A stretch of DNA of 64,000 nucleotides from Rubricoccus marinus (GCF_002257665.1 NZ_MQWB01000001.1:3104119-3168118), one strand, 5' to 3'; positions 26,739-37,439 are shown, numbered from the stretch's first letter. Numbers and translations are program-made. Notes: generated from the sequence alone by a model not told the origin.

Positions 26739-29621
26739 ATGCCCCACTCCCCTACAACCGACGGCGCCGTCGCGATCGACGCCTCCGGACGTCTCGTGGC
26801 GCTCTCGCCAGAGGCCGCGTCGCTGACCGGTCTCGCGCACGACGCCTTTGTCGGGCAGCCCTTCGCGGCGCTTTTCCACGAGAACGACCGCGAGGCCGCC
26901 GAGGAGGTGCTCCGCCGCGTCCGCTCGGGCGAGATCGACGAGACCAGCCTCCGCATCCACTCCGCTTCCGATGAGCCGGTGTGGATCTACCTCTCGCGCA
27001 CGCGAGGCGCCGAAGGGATGGCCGAGGACGGGCGCGTCACCGGCTGGCTCCACGCCGACCGTCGGCGGCGGGGCGACCTGAACGGCTCCGCCCAGGCCGA
27101 CCGCCTCCGGCTTCTCGCCACGGTCACCTCCCAGAACGCCCCGTTCCAGGACACCATCCGGCAGGCGCTCCGCCTGACCGCCGACCTTCTCGGCTACGAC
27201 ATCGCCATCTGCAGCCGGATCGAGGGGCAGACCTACACCGTGCGCTCGTGCCACGCGCCAGAGGCGGACCTGGACGCCGGAGCCCAGTTCGACCTTGGCG
27301 AGACGTACTGCGCGCTGACGGTCTCCGGTAGCGACCTCTTCGAGATCGACCACATGGCGACGTCCCCACACCGGCGCCACCCGTGCTACAGCGCGTTCGG
27401 GCTGGAGAGCTACGTCGGGATCCCTATTGTGGTGCGGGGCGAGGTGTACGGCACGCTCAGCTTCTCCTCCGCCGCGCCGCGCACGGCGCCGCTGACCGAG
27501 GCCGACGACGACCTGCTGCGGCTTCTGGCGCTGTGGGTCGGTGGGGCCATTGAGCGCGAGGACCGGGAGCAGGCGTACATCGAGAGCAAGCGGCGGCTGC
27601 GCGCGCTCGGCGAGGCCACCTTCGAGGGCATCTTCTTTTCCGAGCACGGCCGCGTGCTGGACTGTAACGAGCAGGGCGCGCACATGATCGGCTTCGAGTC
27701 GCGAGAGGCCTGCATCGGGCTGCCTCTGGCGGAACTCGTGCCGCCGGAGTCACTGGCGAAGGTCGCGGAGATGAACCTCGCGAACCGCCCCGAGCCGTAC
27801 GAGGTGGTCCTGCTCCACCGCGACGGGACGAGGTTCTGGGCCGAGGTGCAAGGCCGCCCGGCGCCCTACAAAGGCCGAACGGTCCGGCTGACGGCCATCC
27901 GCGACGTGACGCGGCGGCGCGAGGCGCAGGAGCAGACCCGCTTCCAGTCCAACGTCCTCGCGCACGTCTCGGAGGCCGTCGTCGCGCTCGACGCCGAGGG
28001 CTACGTGACGTACTGGAACGAGGGCGCCTCCGTGTTGCACTGCCTCCCCCCCGACGCCGTGCTCGGCAAGCGGTTCAAGGACGTACTGCACTACGACTTC
28101 GGACCGGCACAGCCGGAGGGAGACGGCACGTTTCCGGCCCAAGAGGCGCTCCGACAGGCCTCGGAAGAGGCGCAAGACCTCACGTACACCTGCCCGGACG
28201 GAACGCGGCGGCTGGTCTCCGTCTCCGCGAGCACGCTCTACGACGCTGAGGGGCGGGAAAACGGACTGCTCGCCGTCGTGCGGGACGAGACGCAGCACCG
28301 CGAACTGGAAGCGCGGCTGTGGCACCAGGCGAACCACGACGCGCTGACCAAGCTTCCCAACCGGCTCCGGCTCCGCGAGCTGATCGGTGCGGCCATCGAG
28401 ATGAAAGAGCCGTTCGCGGTCCTCTTTATTGACCTCGACCATTTCAAGACCGTGAACGACTCGCTCGGCCACGAGGTCGGGGACAAGCTGCTCGAACACG
28501 TGGCCGTCACGATGGCGGCGGTCGCTGAGCCCGGCTCCGTTTCCCGTCTCGGGGGCGACGAGTTCGCCGTCGTGTTCCCCGGCTCGGCGCCAGAGGCCGA
28601 GGCCGTTGCCGCCGCCCTCGTGGAAGCGGTCCAGAGGCCGGTCACGATCGGACCTCACCTGCTCACGCCGACGGCGAGCGTGGGCATCGTGCTGGGCGCG
28701 GAGGACTACACCGATCCGGAGGCGCTACTCCGCGACGCCGACACGGCGATGTACGAGGCCAAGCGGCAGGGCCGCGGCCGATCGGTCGCGTTCGAGCCAT
28801 CGTTCCACATCCAGGCCGCGGCGCGCTTCTCGCTGGAGCGGGACCTCCGCCGCGCCATCGCGGAGGACGAGCTCCGAGTCCACTTCCAGCCCATCGTGGA
28901 CCTCGCCTCTGGCGAGCTGGCCGGGTTCGAGTCGCTCGTGCGCTGGCAGGACCCCGTCCGAGGCCTTCTCGCGCCGTTCCACTTCCTGCCTCTGGCGGAA
29001 GAGCTTGGCCTCGTGGCCGAGATCGACAGCTGGGTGCTGGACGCGACGTGCCGCGAGATCGGGACGTGGGGGGCAGACAGCAACGCGTTTCTGACCATCA
29101 GCGTCAACTGCTCGGACCAGACGTTCCTGCGGGAAAGCCTAGCAGAGCGCGCGCGCTCTGCGGCGGAGGCCGCTGGCATCTCGCCCGACCGGCTCGTCCT
29201 CGAACTGACCGAGCGCGCGCTCGTGGAGTCCAACGCCGCCGCGGGTGCGCTGGACCGCCTCCGCAACCACGGCCTCAAGCTGAGCATTGACGACTTCGGC
29301 TCCGGCTACTCCTCGCTCGGCCTGCTGCACCGCCTGCCGGTGGACGCGCTCAAGATCGACCGCTCGTTCGTGTCGGACCTGGAGAACTCGGCGCAGGCCC
29401 GCGCCATCGTGCGCGCCGTGAGCGACCTCGCCAAGGAGATCGGTCTTCGCGTCACCGCCGAGGGCATCGAGACCTTCGCGCAACTCCAGGCGGTCCGGGA
29501 TGCGGGCTGCCCGCTCGGGCAGGGCTACTACTTCTCACGGCCTGTCCCGCCAGAGGCCGCCGCTCGCATGTTGTCCCAGCCGACCTGGCAGGCGCACTGG
29601 CCACCGGGCACGCGCGTGTGA
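26739..29621 (+). CDS. PAS-GAF-PAS-PAS-GGDEF-EAL cyclic-di-GMP enzyme
   Basis: This 960-residue cytosolic protein should make and/or break c-di-GMP. N-terminal PAS domain about 10-110; GAF about 125-270 (GLESYVGIPIVVRGEVYGTLSF); two further PAS units about 275-540. The GGDEF domain has an intact RLGGDEF at about 605-609, so cyclase activity is likely; no RxxD inhibitory site precedes it. The EAL domain has ESL in place of EAL at about 731-733, plus ELTERAL and DDFGSGYSSL, so hydrolysis is possible. No transmembrane segment. First gene of an overlapping operon that ends in a glycosyltransferase and outer-membrane barrel, so it probably sets local c-di-GMP for polysaccharide export. Confidence 0.94.
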   Translation: MPHSPTTDGAVAIDASGRLVALSPEAASLTGLAHDAFVGQPFAALFHENDREAAEEVLRRVRSGEIDETSLRIHSASDEPVWIYLSRTRGAEGMAEDGRVTGWLHADRRRRGDLNGSAQADRLRLLATVTSQNAPFQDTIRQALRLTADLLGYDIAICSRIEGQTYTVRSCHAPEADLDAGAQFDLGETYCALTVSGSDLFEIDHMATSPHRRHPCYSAFGLESYVGIPIVVRGEVYGTLSFSSAAPRTAPLTEADDDLLRLLALWVGGAIEREDREQAYIESKRRLRALGEATFEGIFFSEHGRVLDCNEQGAHMIGFESREACIGLPLAELVPPESLAKVAEMNLANRPEPYEVVLLHRDGTRFWAEVQGRPAPYKGRTVRLTAIRDVTRRREAQEQTRFQSNVLAHVSEAVVALDAEGYVTYWNEGASVLHCLPPDAVLGKRFKDVLHYDFGPAQPEGDGTFPAQEALRQASEEAQDLTYTCPDGTRRLVSVSASTLYDAEGRENGLLAVVRDETQHRELEARLWHQANHDALTKLPNRLRLRELIGAAIEMKEPFAVLFIDLDHFKTVNDSLGHEVGDKLLEHVAVTMAAVAEPGSVSRLGGDEFAVVFPGSAPEAEAVAAALVEAVQRPVTIGPHLLTPTASVGIVLGAEDYTDPEALLRDADTAMYEAKRQGRGRSVAFEPSFHIQAAARFSLERDLRRAIAEDELRVHFQPIVDLASGELAGFESLVRWQDPVRGLLAPFHFLPLAEELGLVAEIDSWVLDATCREIGTWGADSNAFLTISVNCSDQTFLRESLAERARSAAEAAGISPDRLVLELTERALVESNAAAGALDRLRNHGLKLSIDDFGSGYSSLGLLHRLPVDALKIDRSFVSDLENSAQARAIVRAVSDLAKEIGLRVTAEGIETFAQLQAVRDAGCPLGQGYYFSRPVPPEAAARMLSQPTWQAHWPPGTRV

Positions 29622-30055
29622 GCTCCGCTGTCCCACCACCGAGCAGTTGGATCGTCCGTCCCCAGCCCCCGAGACCTCGCGTTCTCCTCGCGGAGGGCGA
29701 CGAGCTCACGGCACGAGTCGTCCATCACCGTCTTACGCGAGACGGGATGGACGTCACGGCCGTTCGGGACGGCGTGGCCGCGATGGACGCGCTGAGCACG
29801 CAGGCGTTCGACGTCGCCATTATCGACGCCGTGTTGGTGGGCGTGGATGGACTGGACCTCGTCCGGCGGGTGCGACTGGGCGAAGCAGGGCCCTCGGACA
29901 TCGGCATTGGCGTGCTGTGCTGGCCGGGGAACGACTCGCTTCTGGCGCGGGCGTACGCGTTGGACGCGGACAACGTGATGGTGCGCCCCCTGTCGCTGGT
30001 TGCGCTGAGCGCGAGCGTGGCGCGCCTGGCACGACGCCCCCGGGTGCGGCCATGA
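29618..30055 (+). CDS. Single-domain response regulator, divergent
   Basis: The 145 residues start at a GTG overlapping the previous stop. The receiver fold is clear: VLLAEGDE for the acidic pocket, IIDAVLVGVDGLDL with the expected phospho-acceptor Asp, and MVRPLS where Arg replaces the usual conserved Lys. That change suggests altered phosphorylation signalling. No output domain is present. A helix-rich N-terminal tail of about 18 residues precedes the domain. It probably links the c-di-GMP enzyme to the membrane proteins encoded downstream. Confidence 0.85.
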   Translation: MSSAVPPPSSWIVRPQPPRPRVLLAEGDELTARVVHHRLTRDGMDVTAVRDGVAAMDALSTQAFDVAIIDAVLVGVDGLDLVRRVRLGEAGPSDIGIGVLCWPGNDSLLARAYALDADNVMVRPLSLVALSASVARLARRPRVRP

Positions 30056-31125
30056 TGCTCTCCCTCGCTACCATTCCCCTCTCGCGCCTGATCACATTGG
30101 CCCTGGTCGCGATGATCCTGCTGGCGGGTGGGCTGGTCATCGCGGCGATCGTCGCGCAATGGATGGGAACGCAAGCTGACGCCCGGCGCGACCGGAACTG
30201 GGCGCGCTGGGAGCCGATGCTACTGGACATGCTGGCCGGCGAGCGGGACCCGCGATCTCTCGGCCTCATGGTGACCCCGCGCGAGAGGCTGGACTTTTTC
30301 CGGCTTATCGTGGCGTACGCGCTCCGGCTGGGCGGCGAGAGCCGCCGGGTCCTCGCCGAGGCCGCGAGCCTGCACCTCGGCGCGGCGTTGGAATTGCTCT
30401 CGCACCCGCGCGCGGACCAGCGCGCGCTCGCGGCGCACCTCGTCGGCTTGGTGGGCGGACCGCAGGAGCGCCAGAGGCTCCGGCCGCTGCTCTGGGACCC
30501 CTCGCTGGAGGTCGCCATGACGGTTGCGCGGGCGCTCGCGCGCTCCGGCGACGCGGTCTCGCGGCGGCTGGTGATCGACGCGCTGGAGCGGTTCGAGTCC
30601 TGGGGCGCCGGGTCGCTCGCGGCCATGCTGGCGCTGTTCGGCGTGCGCGGCGGCGCCGTTCTCCAGGCCGCGCTCATGGACGCGACGCGGAGCGACCTCG
30701 CGCGCGTCTCCTGCGCCGAGGCGCTGCGGCGGCTCGTGTACGTCCCGGCGGCCGAACCGGCCGCCCGCGTGCTGGCCGAAGACGCCGACCGCGAGGTGCG
30801 GGCGGCCGTCCTGCGCCTCTTGCGCGACATCGGCGGGCCGGGCCACGCCGACGCGATCCGCCCCCTCTGCGACCACGAGGACCCCGTCCTCCGCCTCCAC
30901 GCCATCAGCGCGCTCTCGGCGCTGAGCCTCTCGCCCATCGACGCCGCCCGCATCGAGTACGCGCTCCGCGACGAGTCCTCGTGGGTGTCGCTGCGGGCCG
31001 CCAGAGGCCTGATCGAATCTGGCCGCGTAGCCTCGTTGCAGACCGTGGCCTCTGGCGACGCGCCAGAGGCGGCGATCGCGCGGCAGGCGCTCGCGGAGGC
31101 CGGCTACTCCCCCGCCGAGACATGA
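30052..31125 (+). CDS. Membrane-anchored HEAT-repeat protein
   Basis: The 357 residues have one N-terminal transmembrane helix (about 13-35). The rest, probably on the cytosolic side, is built of HEAT-type helical repeats, for example LLSHPRADQRALAAHLVGLV, LLWDPSLEVAMTVARALAR and LLRDIGGPGHADAIRPLCDH. It would act as a protein-interaction scaffold. The ATG overlaps the regulator stop, and its own stop overlaps the glycosyltransferase start. In this operon it is the likely adaptor between signalling proteins and the synthase. Confidence 0.88.
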   Translation: MMLSLATIPLSRLITLALVAMILLAGGLVIAAIVAQWMGTQADARRDRNWARWEPMLLDMLAGERDPRSLGLMVTPRERLDFFRLIVAYALRLGGESRRVLAEAASLHLGAALELLSHPRADQRALAAHLVGLVGGPQERQRLRPLLWDPSLEVAMTVARALARSGDAVSRRLVIDALERFESWGAGSLAAMLALFGVRGGAVLQAALMDATRSDLARVSCAEALRRLVYVPAAEPAARVLAEDADREVRAAVLRLLRDIGGPGHADAIRPLCDHEDPVLRLHAISALSALSLSPIDAARIEYALRDESSWVSLRAARGLIESGRVASLQTVASGDAPEAAIARQALAEAGYSPAET

Positions 31126-32540
31126 TGGAAACCCTGCGCCAGATCGTCTGGGTCGCCGACTGGGTCGTGTTCGGCTTTTTCGTGCTCGTGGCGGTGAGCT
31201 ACACCACGGCGACGCTGCTGGCGCTCCCGGCGCTGCTCAAGCTGCGGCGGTGGTCCAGCACGTTCTACGTGGACGAGGTGGCGGCATCGGCGACCTCGCC
31301 GCCGATCACGCTGATCGCGCCGATGTACAACGAGGCGATGGTGTGCGTAGAGGCCGTGCGCGCGCTGCTCGGCGTGGACTACCCGACAAAGGACGTGCTC
31401 GTCGTGGCCGACGGCTGCAAGGACGACACCGTTGAGCGGCTCATTGCCGCGTTCGACATGGAGGAGGCCATGCGCTCCGCCACGGCCACGATCCCGACCG
31501 CCGCCATCCGCACGGCGTACCGCAGCCGGAGCCGCCCGGACCTCTGGCTGATCGACAAGGAGAACGGCGGCAAGGCGGACGCCATCAACGTGGGCATCAA
31601 CCACTGCCGGACGCCGCTGCTGTGCACGCTGGACGGCGACAGCCTCCTGGGGCCGGACGCGCTGCACCGCATCGTGCAGCCGTTCCTCAAAGACGCGACG
31701 ACGATCGCCGCTGGCGGCACGATCGGCATCGTGAACGATTGCACCGTGCGGTTTGGGCGCGTGACGCGGATTCAGCTTCCCAACAAGTGGATCCCCCGCT
31801 TCCAGGTGTTGGAATACATCCGGGCATTCGCCTCGGCGCGCGTGGGGTGGAACGCGGCGCACGCGCTGCCGCTGATCTCGGGCGCCTTCGGGCTGTTCCG
31901 CCGTGAGGCGCTCGTGGCCGTTGGCGGGCTGGACACCGACGCGACGGGCGAGGACTTCGAGGTGACTGCGCGCCTGCACCGGCACTACCGCGAAGCGGGG
32001 ATCCCGTACAAGATCGAGTACGTGCCGGACGCCGTCTCGTGGACCGAGTGCCCCTCCGACCTCAAGGTGCTCGGCAAGCAGCGCGACCGCTGGCACAAGG
32101 GCGGCATGGAGGTGATGTGGAAGCACCGCGCGATGCTGCTCAACCCGCGCTATGGTCGCATCGGGATGGTCTCGCTGCCCGTCTTCTTCATCGTCGAGAT
32201 GATGGGGCCGGTGATCGAGGTGTGCGGCTACGTCGCGTTCGCGCTCTCGCTGTGGCTCGGCATTATCAACGTGCCGATGGCGGCGCTGCTTCTGGCGCTG
32301 GCCTTCGTGCTCGGGCTCGCGCAGTCCATCGCGGCGCTGGCGCTGGAGCAGTACGCGTTCCGGCGCTACACCTCGCTCCCCGATCTGCTCATGCTGCTCG
32401 CGCTCACCGTCGTGGAGAACCTCGGGTACCGCCAACTCACCGTCTGGTGGCGCGTGCGCGGCTTCTGGAAGTTCCTCCGTGGCGACACCTCCTGGGGCGA
32501 GATGACCCGCTCCGGCTTCAACACCGCCGACCCGGCCTGA
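31122..32540 (+). CDS. Membrane glycosyltransferase family 2, processive type
   Basis: The 472 residues have an N-terminal helix (about 10-32), a cytosolic GT2 domain and a C-terminal cluster of three or four helices. Catalytic features: VADGCKD and the DGDS metal motif near residue 170, TGEDFEVTARL, and the Q-x-x-R-W motif in KQRDRWHKGG. These match polysaccharide synthases such as PgaC or NfrB. It would polymerise a sugar and pass it through the inner membrane. No polysaccharide deacetylase or PgaB-like gene follows, so the polymer is unknown. Confidence 0.92.
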   Translation: MMETLRQIVWVADWVVFGFFVLVAVSYTTATLLALPALLKLRRWSSTFYVDEVAASATSPPITLIAPMYNEAMVCVEAVRALLGVDYPTKDVLVVADGCKDDTVERLIAAFDMEEAMRSATATIPTAAIRTAYRSRSRPDLWLIDKENGGKADAINVGINHCRTPLLCTLDGDSLLGPDALHRIVQPFLKDATTIAAGGTIGIVNDCTVRFGRVTRIQLPNKWIPRFQVLEYIRAFASARVGWNAAHALPLISGAFGLFRREALVAVGGLDTDATGEDFEVTARLHRHYREAGIPYKIEYVPDAVSWTECPSDLKVLGKQRDRWHKGGMEVMWKHRAMLLNPRYGRIGMVSLPVFFIVEMMGPVIEVCGYVAFALSLWLGIINVPMAALLLALAFVLGLAQSIAALALEQYAFRRYTSLPDLLMLLALTVVENLGYRQLTVWWRVRGFWKFLRGDTSWGEMTRSGFNTADPA

Positions 32541-33364
32541 TGCCTACGCATTCCGCTCCTTTGCCCTACCGCCCTCCGACGCCCCCCGCCCACGCCTCTG
32601 GCGCCAGAGGCGCGCTCTGCCTGTGGGTGTGCGCCGTGGCAGCCGTGCTCCTGGCCTCCGGCGCGAGCGCGCAGAGCGGCTGGGGCGGCGGCGCCTTTTT
32701 CAACGCCGACGTGTTCCGCGCCGACCGCGAGGCGTGGCACGAGGAGCGCCTGGTCGTGCAGCGCCGCTTCTCAGCCGGGGCGGCCTCGCTGGAAGGCGGG
32801 ACCGTCTCGCGCAACGGCTTTACCGACCCCTTTGTCGCGACGGACCTGTACGCCCGCGCGGGCACCCGCGGCTACGGCAACCTGCGCGCGCAGTGGGCGC
32901 CCGAGGCCTCTGGCGTGCCGCGTCTGGACCTCCTCGCCGAGGCTTACGCGGTCGTCGGCACGGGCTGGGAGGCCTCTCTGGGTGCGAGGCACATCGTCAC
33001 CGCGAGCAGCGCCGCCACGCTAGGGACCGGCTCCGTCGCGAAGTACGTCGGCAACTGGACCGTCCGCGCCAGAGGCGTCGCGACGCTGGACGAGACGATC
33101 GCGGTTTCCACCTCGCTCTCGGCGCGCTACCTCTTCGACGGCGTCGGCGGGCTGACGGCTCCGTTCGCCGAGGTCACCGTCGGGCGTGGGCGGGAGCCGG
33201 TTGTGGCGGCAGGTGGGCTGGAGATCCGGCCGTCCTGGGTGGTGAACGGCCGGGTCCAGCGCGAGGTGCGCTCTGGCTTCGGCGTCTCGGCCTCGCTGGG
33301 CTACATCTGGGACGACTCGCTGACGCGCTGGACGGGAGGCCTGGGTGTGACGGGACGGTTTTAG
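32540..33364 (+). CDS. YaiO-like outer-membrane beta-barrel protein
   Basis: The 274 residues have a Pro-rich N-terminus, a signal segment (LWVCAVAAVLLASGASAQ, cleavage about 45), and alternating beta-strands ending in GGLGVTGRF, with the terminal Phe typical of outer-membrane barrels. The pattern fits the YaiO family. The ATG overlaps the glycosyltransferase stop by one base. It probably forms the export pore for the polymer made by the upstream synthase, comparable to the NfrA/NfrB arrangement in E. coli. Confidence 0.85.
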   Translation: MPTHSAPLPYRPPTPPAHASGARGALCLWVCAVAAVLLASGASAQSGWGGGAFFNADVFRADREAWHEERLVVQRRFSAGAASLEGGTVSRNGFTDPFVATDLYARAGTRGYGNLRAQWAPEASGVPRLDLLAEAYAVVGTGWEASLGARHIVTASSAATLGTGSVAKYVGNWTVRARGVATLDETIAVSTSLSARYLFDGVGGLTAPFAEVTVGRGREPVVAAGGLEIRPSWVVNGRVQREVRSGFGVSASLGYIWDDSLTRWTGGLGVTGRF

Positions 33365-33494
33365 CCACGGGGCCGCGCGCGAGGCCACGCCTCATACGCC
33401 AGAGGCCCGCGCCACTAGCTTCCACACCCCGCCTCTGGCGCCGCGTAACCTCGCGGCGCCGCGCCCGTTGAGAGCCGCGACCCTCTCCCCCATC

Positions 33495-35009
33495 ATGCGC
33501 CTTCGATCCGCCCTCGCCCTCGCCGCGCTCCTGTTCCCCGCGTTCCTCCACGCTCAGGTGGTGCAGACCGCCGGGGCGCAACCCGACGGTTCGCTGCCGC
33601 CAGAGGCCTCTGGCGGGATCACGCTCGAAGAGGCCATCGCGCTAGCGTTGCGCACGAGCCCAGAGGTCGCGCGCGCAGAGCTGGCCGAAGAGGGCCGCGG
33701 GCTCGCCATCAGCGGCGCCCGGACGGAGCGGTTGCCGTCTGTCAGTTTTTCAGCGCAGCCGTCACAGAGCTACGGCCTCTCCTTTGACCAGACCACCGGC
33801 CAGCTGGTCTCCCAGACCGTTGAGAGCTTCAACACGGGGCTGAGCGCGAACGTGCAGATCTACGACGGCGGCCGAACGCGGGCGCTCGTGCGGCAGGCCG
33901 AGTTCGACCGCGCCGCCGCCGAGGCCTCTGGCGAGCGGACGCGCCAGACCGTCGCGGCCGATGTGGCCGACCGCTTTTTGCAGCTCCTCCTGGACCGGCA
34001 GCTGGTCGAGATCCAGACCGAGCAGTTGGAGGCCGCGCGGCAGCAGCTGGACCGCGCGCAGCGCCTCGTGGCCGCTGGCGCGAGGCCCGAAAGCGACCTC
34101 CCCGCTGCCCGCGCGACCGTAGCCGAGCGCGTGGCCGCCCTCGCTGAAGCGACCGCCTCCATCGCGCGAGACCAGGTGCGTCTGCTGGACCGGCTCGGGC
34201 TTGGGCCTCTGGCGGAGGTGACGTTTGTCGGACCGACGCTGGAAGAGCTGGAGGCCGCCGGGCTGCTGGACCTCGCCGCGCCAGAGGTGGCCGCGCTCGT
34301 AGAGGCGGCGCTGGACTCGCGCCAGGACCTGCGCGCTCAAGAGATCGCCGTGGACGCGGCCGTGGCAGGCGAGGCGCTTGCGCGGACGGCCTCGCGGCCC
34401 AACGTGAGCGCCTTCGGCCAGATCGGGACGGGATATTCCAGCCTCGCCAGCCGCCTGACCAACCCGGACGCTGAGCCCACGCTGCTCCCGGTCACGCTCT
34501 CGGACGGTTCGCCGGTCCTCCTGGGAGGCGTCCCGTTTGTCGTCCCGCAGCAGCCGGACTTCGAGTTTGAGACGACGCCGTTTTTCAGCCAGCTCGGTGA
34601 CAACCGCAGCGGCAGCCTCGGCATCAGCGTGACGGTCCCCATCTTCGACCGCTTCGCGGCGCGGCGCCAGAGGCAGGAGGCCCGCCTCCAATCGGAAAAC
34701 GCGCGCGTCGAGCTGGACGCGCTGCGCCGCTCGGTCTCGGCGGAGATCGGGCTCGCCGCCGTCGAGATCGCAGGGGCCGAGGCGCGCCTGGACGCCGCCA
34801 ACGCCCGCGTCGAGGCTGCCCAGGCAGCAGTGGACGCGGAGGAGGCCCGCTACAGCCTCGGCGTGACCACGCCGTACGACCTCGCCGACGCCCGCGGCCG
34901 CCTCGCCGAGGCGCTGGCGGCGCGCGCGCAGTCCGCGTACACGCTCGTCTTTCGCCGCGCGCTGCTCCGCCTCGCCACCGGCGACGAGATCACCGACCTC
35001 ATCCCCTAG
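33495..35009 (+). CDS. TolC family outer-membrane efflux protein
   Basis: The 504 residues carry a signal peptide ending near FLHAQ. Two structurally repeated halves are rich in long helices: ITLEEAIALALRTSPEVARAE at the start of the first, and the second with LEAAGLLDLAAPEVAALVEAAL. YDGGRTRALVRQAEFD is typical. The start MRLRSAL at 33495 gives a proper signal peptide. With the adaptor and ATPase downstream it would form a tripartite exporter. Confidence 0.92.
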   Translation: MRLRSALALAALLFPAFLHAQVVQTAGAQPDGSLPPEASGGITLEEAIALALRTSPEVARAELAEEGRGLAISGARTERLPSVSFSAQPSQSYGLSFDQTTGQLVSQTVESFNTGLSANVQIYDGGRTRALVRQAEFDRAAAEASGERTRQTVAADVADRFLQLLLDRQLVEIQTEQLEAARQQLDRAQRLVAAGARPESDLPAARATVAERVAALAEATASIARDQVRLLDRLGLGPLAEVTFVGPTLEELEAAGLLDLAAPEVAALVEAALDSRQDLRAQEIAVDAAVAGEALARTASRPNVSAFGQIGTGYSSLASRLTNPDAEPTLLPVTLSDGSPVLLGGVPFVVPQQPDFEFETTPFFSQLGDNRSGSLGISVTVPIFDRFAARRQRQEARLQSENARVELDALRRSVSAEIGLAAVEIAGAEARLDAANARVEAAQAAVDAEEARYSLGVTTPYDLADARGRLAEALAARAQSAYTLVFRRALLRLATGDEITDLIP

Positions 35010-35079
35010 CGCCGCTGGCGCGCCCGCGCTCTGGCTTCTGGCGCCAGAGGCCCCTCCCGCATCCTGACGCATCCCACCC

Positions 35080-36516
35080 ATGTCCCCAACGAAGAAACTC
35101 CTGATCGCCCTCGGTGTGGCCGTCGTGCTCCTGGTCGTCGTGGCCGTGGTGGTCGGCGGCGGCGGAGAGGACGGCGTCGAGGTGGAGACCGCCGAGGCGC
35201 GCGTGCGCCCGATTACCCAGGCGGTGACCGCCTCTGGCGTGGTCGCGGCCGAGAGCGAGGTGAGCATCTCGCCGGACGTCTCAGGTGAGGTCATCTTCGT
35301 GGGCGTCAAAGAAGGCGACGCCGTGGAGCGCGGACAACTTCTGCTCCGCATCCGCCCAGACACGTACGCCTCGCAGCGGCAGCAGGCGCTCGCGGGCGTG
35401 CGCGCCTCGCAGACGGATGTGGAGGCCGCGCGCGCGGACGCCGCGCAGGTGGCCGCCGAGCGCGGGCAGCTCCAGGCCGACATCGCGCAGGCCACGGCCG
35501 AGCGAGACCGCGCGCAGCGCACGATGGACCGCCAGCAATCCTTGCTGGACCAGGGGCTCGGCAGCGAGGTCGAGTTGGAGAACGCCAGAGGCGCCTTTGA
35601 GCAGGCCCGCGCGGCCGAGCAGGCGGCAAAGGCCCGGCTCGCAACGCTCGACACCCGCATCGCGAGCGCGCAGGCGCGGATTCGCGGCGCCGAAGCTCGG
35701 GTTTCCAGCGCGCAGGCCAGCGCGCAGCAGGCGGGTCAGCAGCTCGCGCAGACGGCGATCTACGCGCCCATGAGCGGGACCGTCACCTACCTCAACGTCG
35801 AAGCCGGCGAGCGCGTGGTCGGTACGGCCACGATGGCGGGCACCGAACTGCTCCGCATCGCGCAGCTCAACGACATGACCATCGAGATCGAGGTGAGTGA
35901 GACCGACGTGGCGAACCTCGCGCTGGGAGACAGTGCCCGCGTCGAAGTGGACGCGTTCCCGGACGACCCGCTCGTCGGCGTCGTCAGCGAGATCGCGACG
36001 AGCGCCCGCACGGCGCCCAACGCCAGCGGCCAGGCCTCCACCAACTTCCCGGTCACGATCGCCATCCTCGCCTCGGGCGAGACGCCAGAGGGCGTCACGC
36101 TCGCCGCCTCGGGCGAAGAGCGCACGCCTCGGGCGCCGTCGGTGCGCGTGAGGCCGGGCATGAACGGGACGGTGGACGTGTTCACGCGGACAGTCCCCAA
36201 CGCCGTCGTCGTGCCCATCCAGGCCGTGACCGTGCGCGATCTGAACGCGATCCGCCGGGACAGTCTCGAAACGGCAAACGCCAAGGGCGACGAGACCGCC
36301 GACCCCGACGCCGTCCCGGAAGAGGAAGACCTCCGCCGCGTGGTCTTCGTGGTGGTAGACGGCAAGGCCGAGATGCGCTTGGTCGAAACCGGCATCGCGG
36401 ACGACACGCACATCGAGATCACATCCGGCCTGGCAGGCGGCGAAACGGTCGTCACCGGCCCCTTCAAACTTCTCCGCACCACGCTGGACTCTGGCGATGC
36501 GGTCAAGGAGGAGTGA
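35080..36516 (+). CDS. Efflux periplasmic adaptor (HlyD/MacA type)
   Basis: The 478 residues have one N-terminal helix (about 7-25), a biotinyl-lipoyl-like half motif (VSGEVIFVGVKEGDAVERGQLLLRI), and a long alpha-helical hairpin (about 95-220, rich in Ala/Gln/Arg). The second lipoyl half (YAPMSGTVTYLNVEAGERVVG) and beta-barrel and membrane-proximal domains follow. This order is that of MacA. It would connect a TolC channel to an inner-membrane transporter. The stop codon runs directly into a tandem repeat. Confidence 0.93.
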   Translation: MSPTKKLLIALGVAVVLLVVVAVVVGGGGEDGVEVETAEARVRPITQAVTASGVVAAESEVSISPDVSGEVIFVGVKEGDAVERGQLLLRIRPDTYASQRQQALAGVRASQTDVEAARADAAQVAAERGQLQADIAQATAERDRAQRTMDRQQSLLDQGLGSEVELENARGAFEQARAAEQAAKARLATLDTRIASAQARIRGAEARVSSAQASAQQAGQQLAQTAIYAPMSGTVTYLNVEAGERVVGTATMAGTELLRIAQLNDMTIEIEVSETDVANLALGDSARVEVDAFPDDPLVGVVSEIATSARTAPNASGQASTNFPVTIAILASGETPEGVTLAASGEERTPRAPSVRVRPGMNGTVDVFTRTVPNAVVVPIQAVTVRDLNAIRRDSLETANAKGDETADPDAVPEEEDLRRVVFVVVDGKAEMRLVETGIADDTHIEITSGLAGGETVVTGPFKLLRTTLDSGDAVKEE

Positions 36517-36555
36517 GCCAGTAGCCAGTAGCCAGTAGCCAGTAGCCAGTAGCCA
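36516..36555. repeat. Heptamer tandem repeat (AGCCAGT)
   Basis: Five full copies and a partial one of AGCCAGT, beginning on the last base of the adaptor stop codon. Perfect heptamers resemble the short tandem repeats known from cyanobacteria. Confidence 0.95.
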
Positions 36556-36698
36556 AAGCAGCGCGGCCTCTGGCGCGGAGTCAAGCTGCCAGAGGCGGCG
36601 CTCACTCGCCGCTGTCCACACGCCAGAGGCCTCTGGCGCCCGATCCCAACGCCTTTCCCTGTCACGGGCCACTCCCTGTTGGCCGCTTCCCCGCCCCC

Positions 36699-37439
<741 letters not shown>

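Noticed and set aside
36516..36555. CRISPR array
   Set aside because: The units are 7 bp and contiguous without spacers; the same holds for 55457-55484. No cas genes are in the window.
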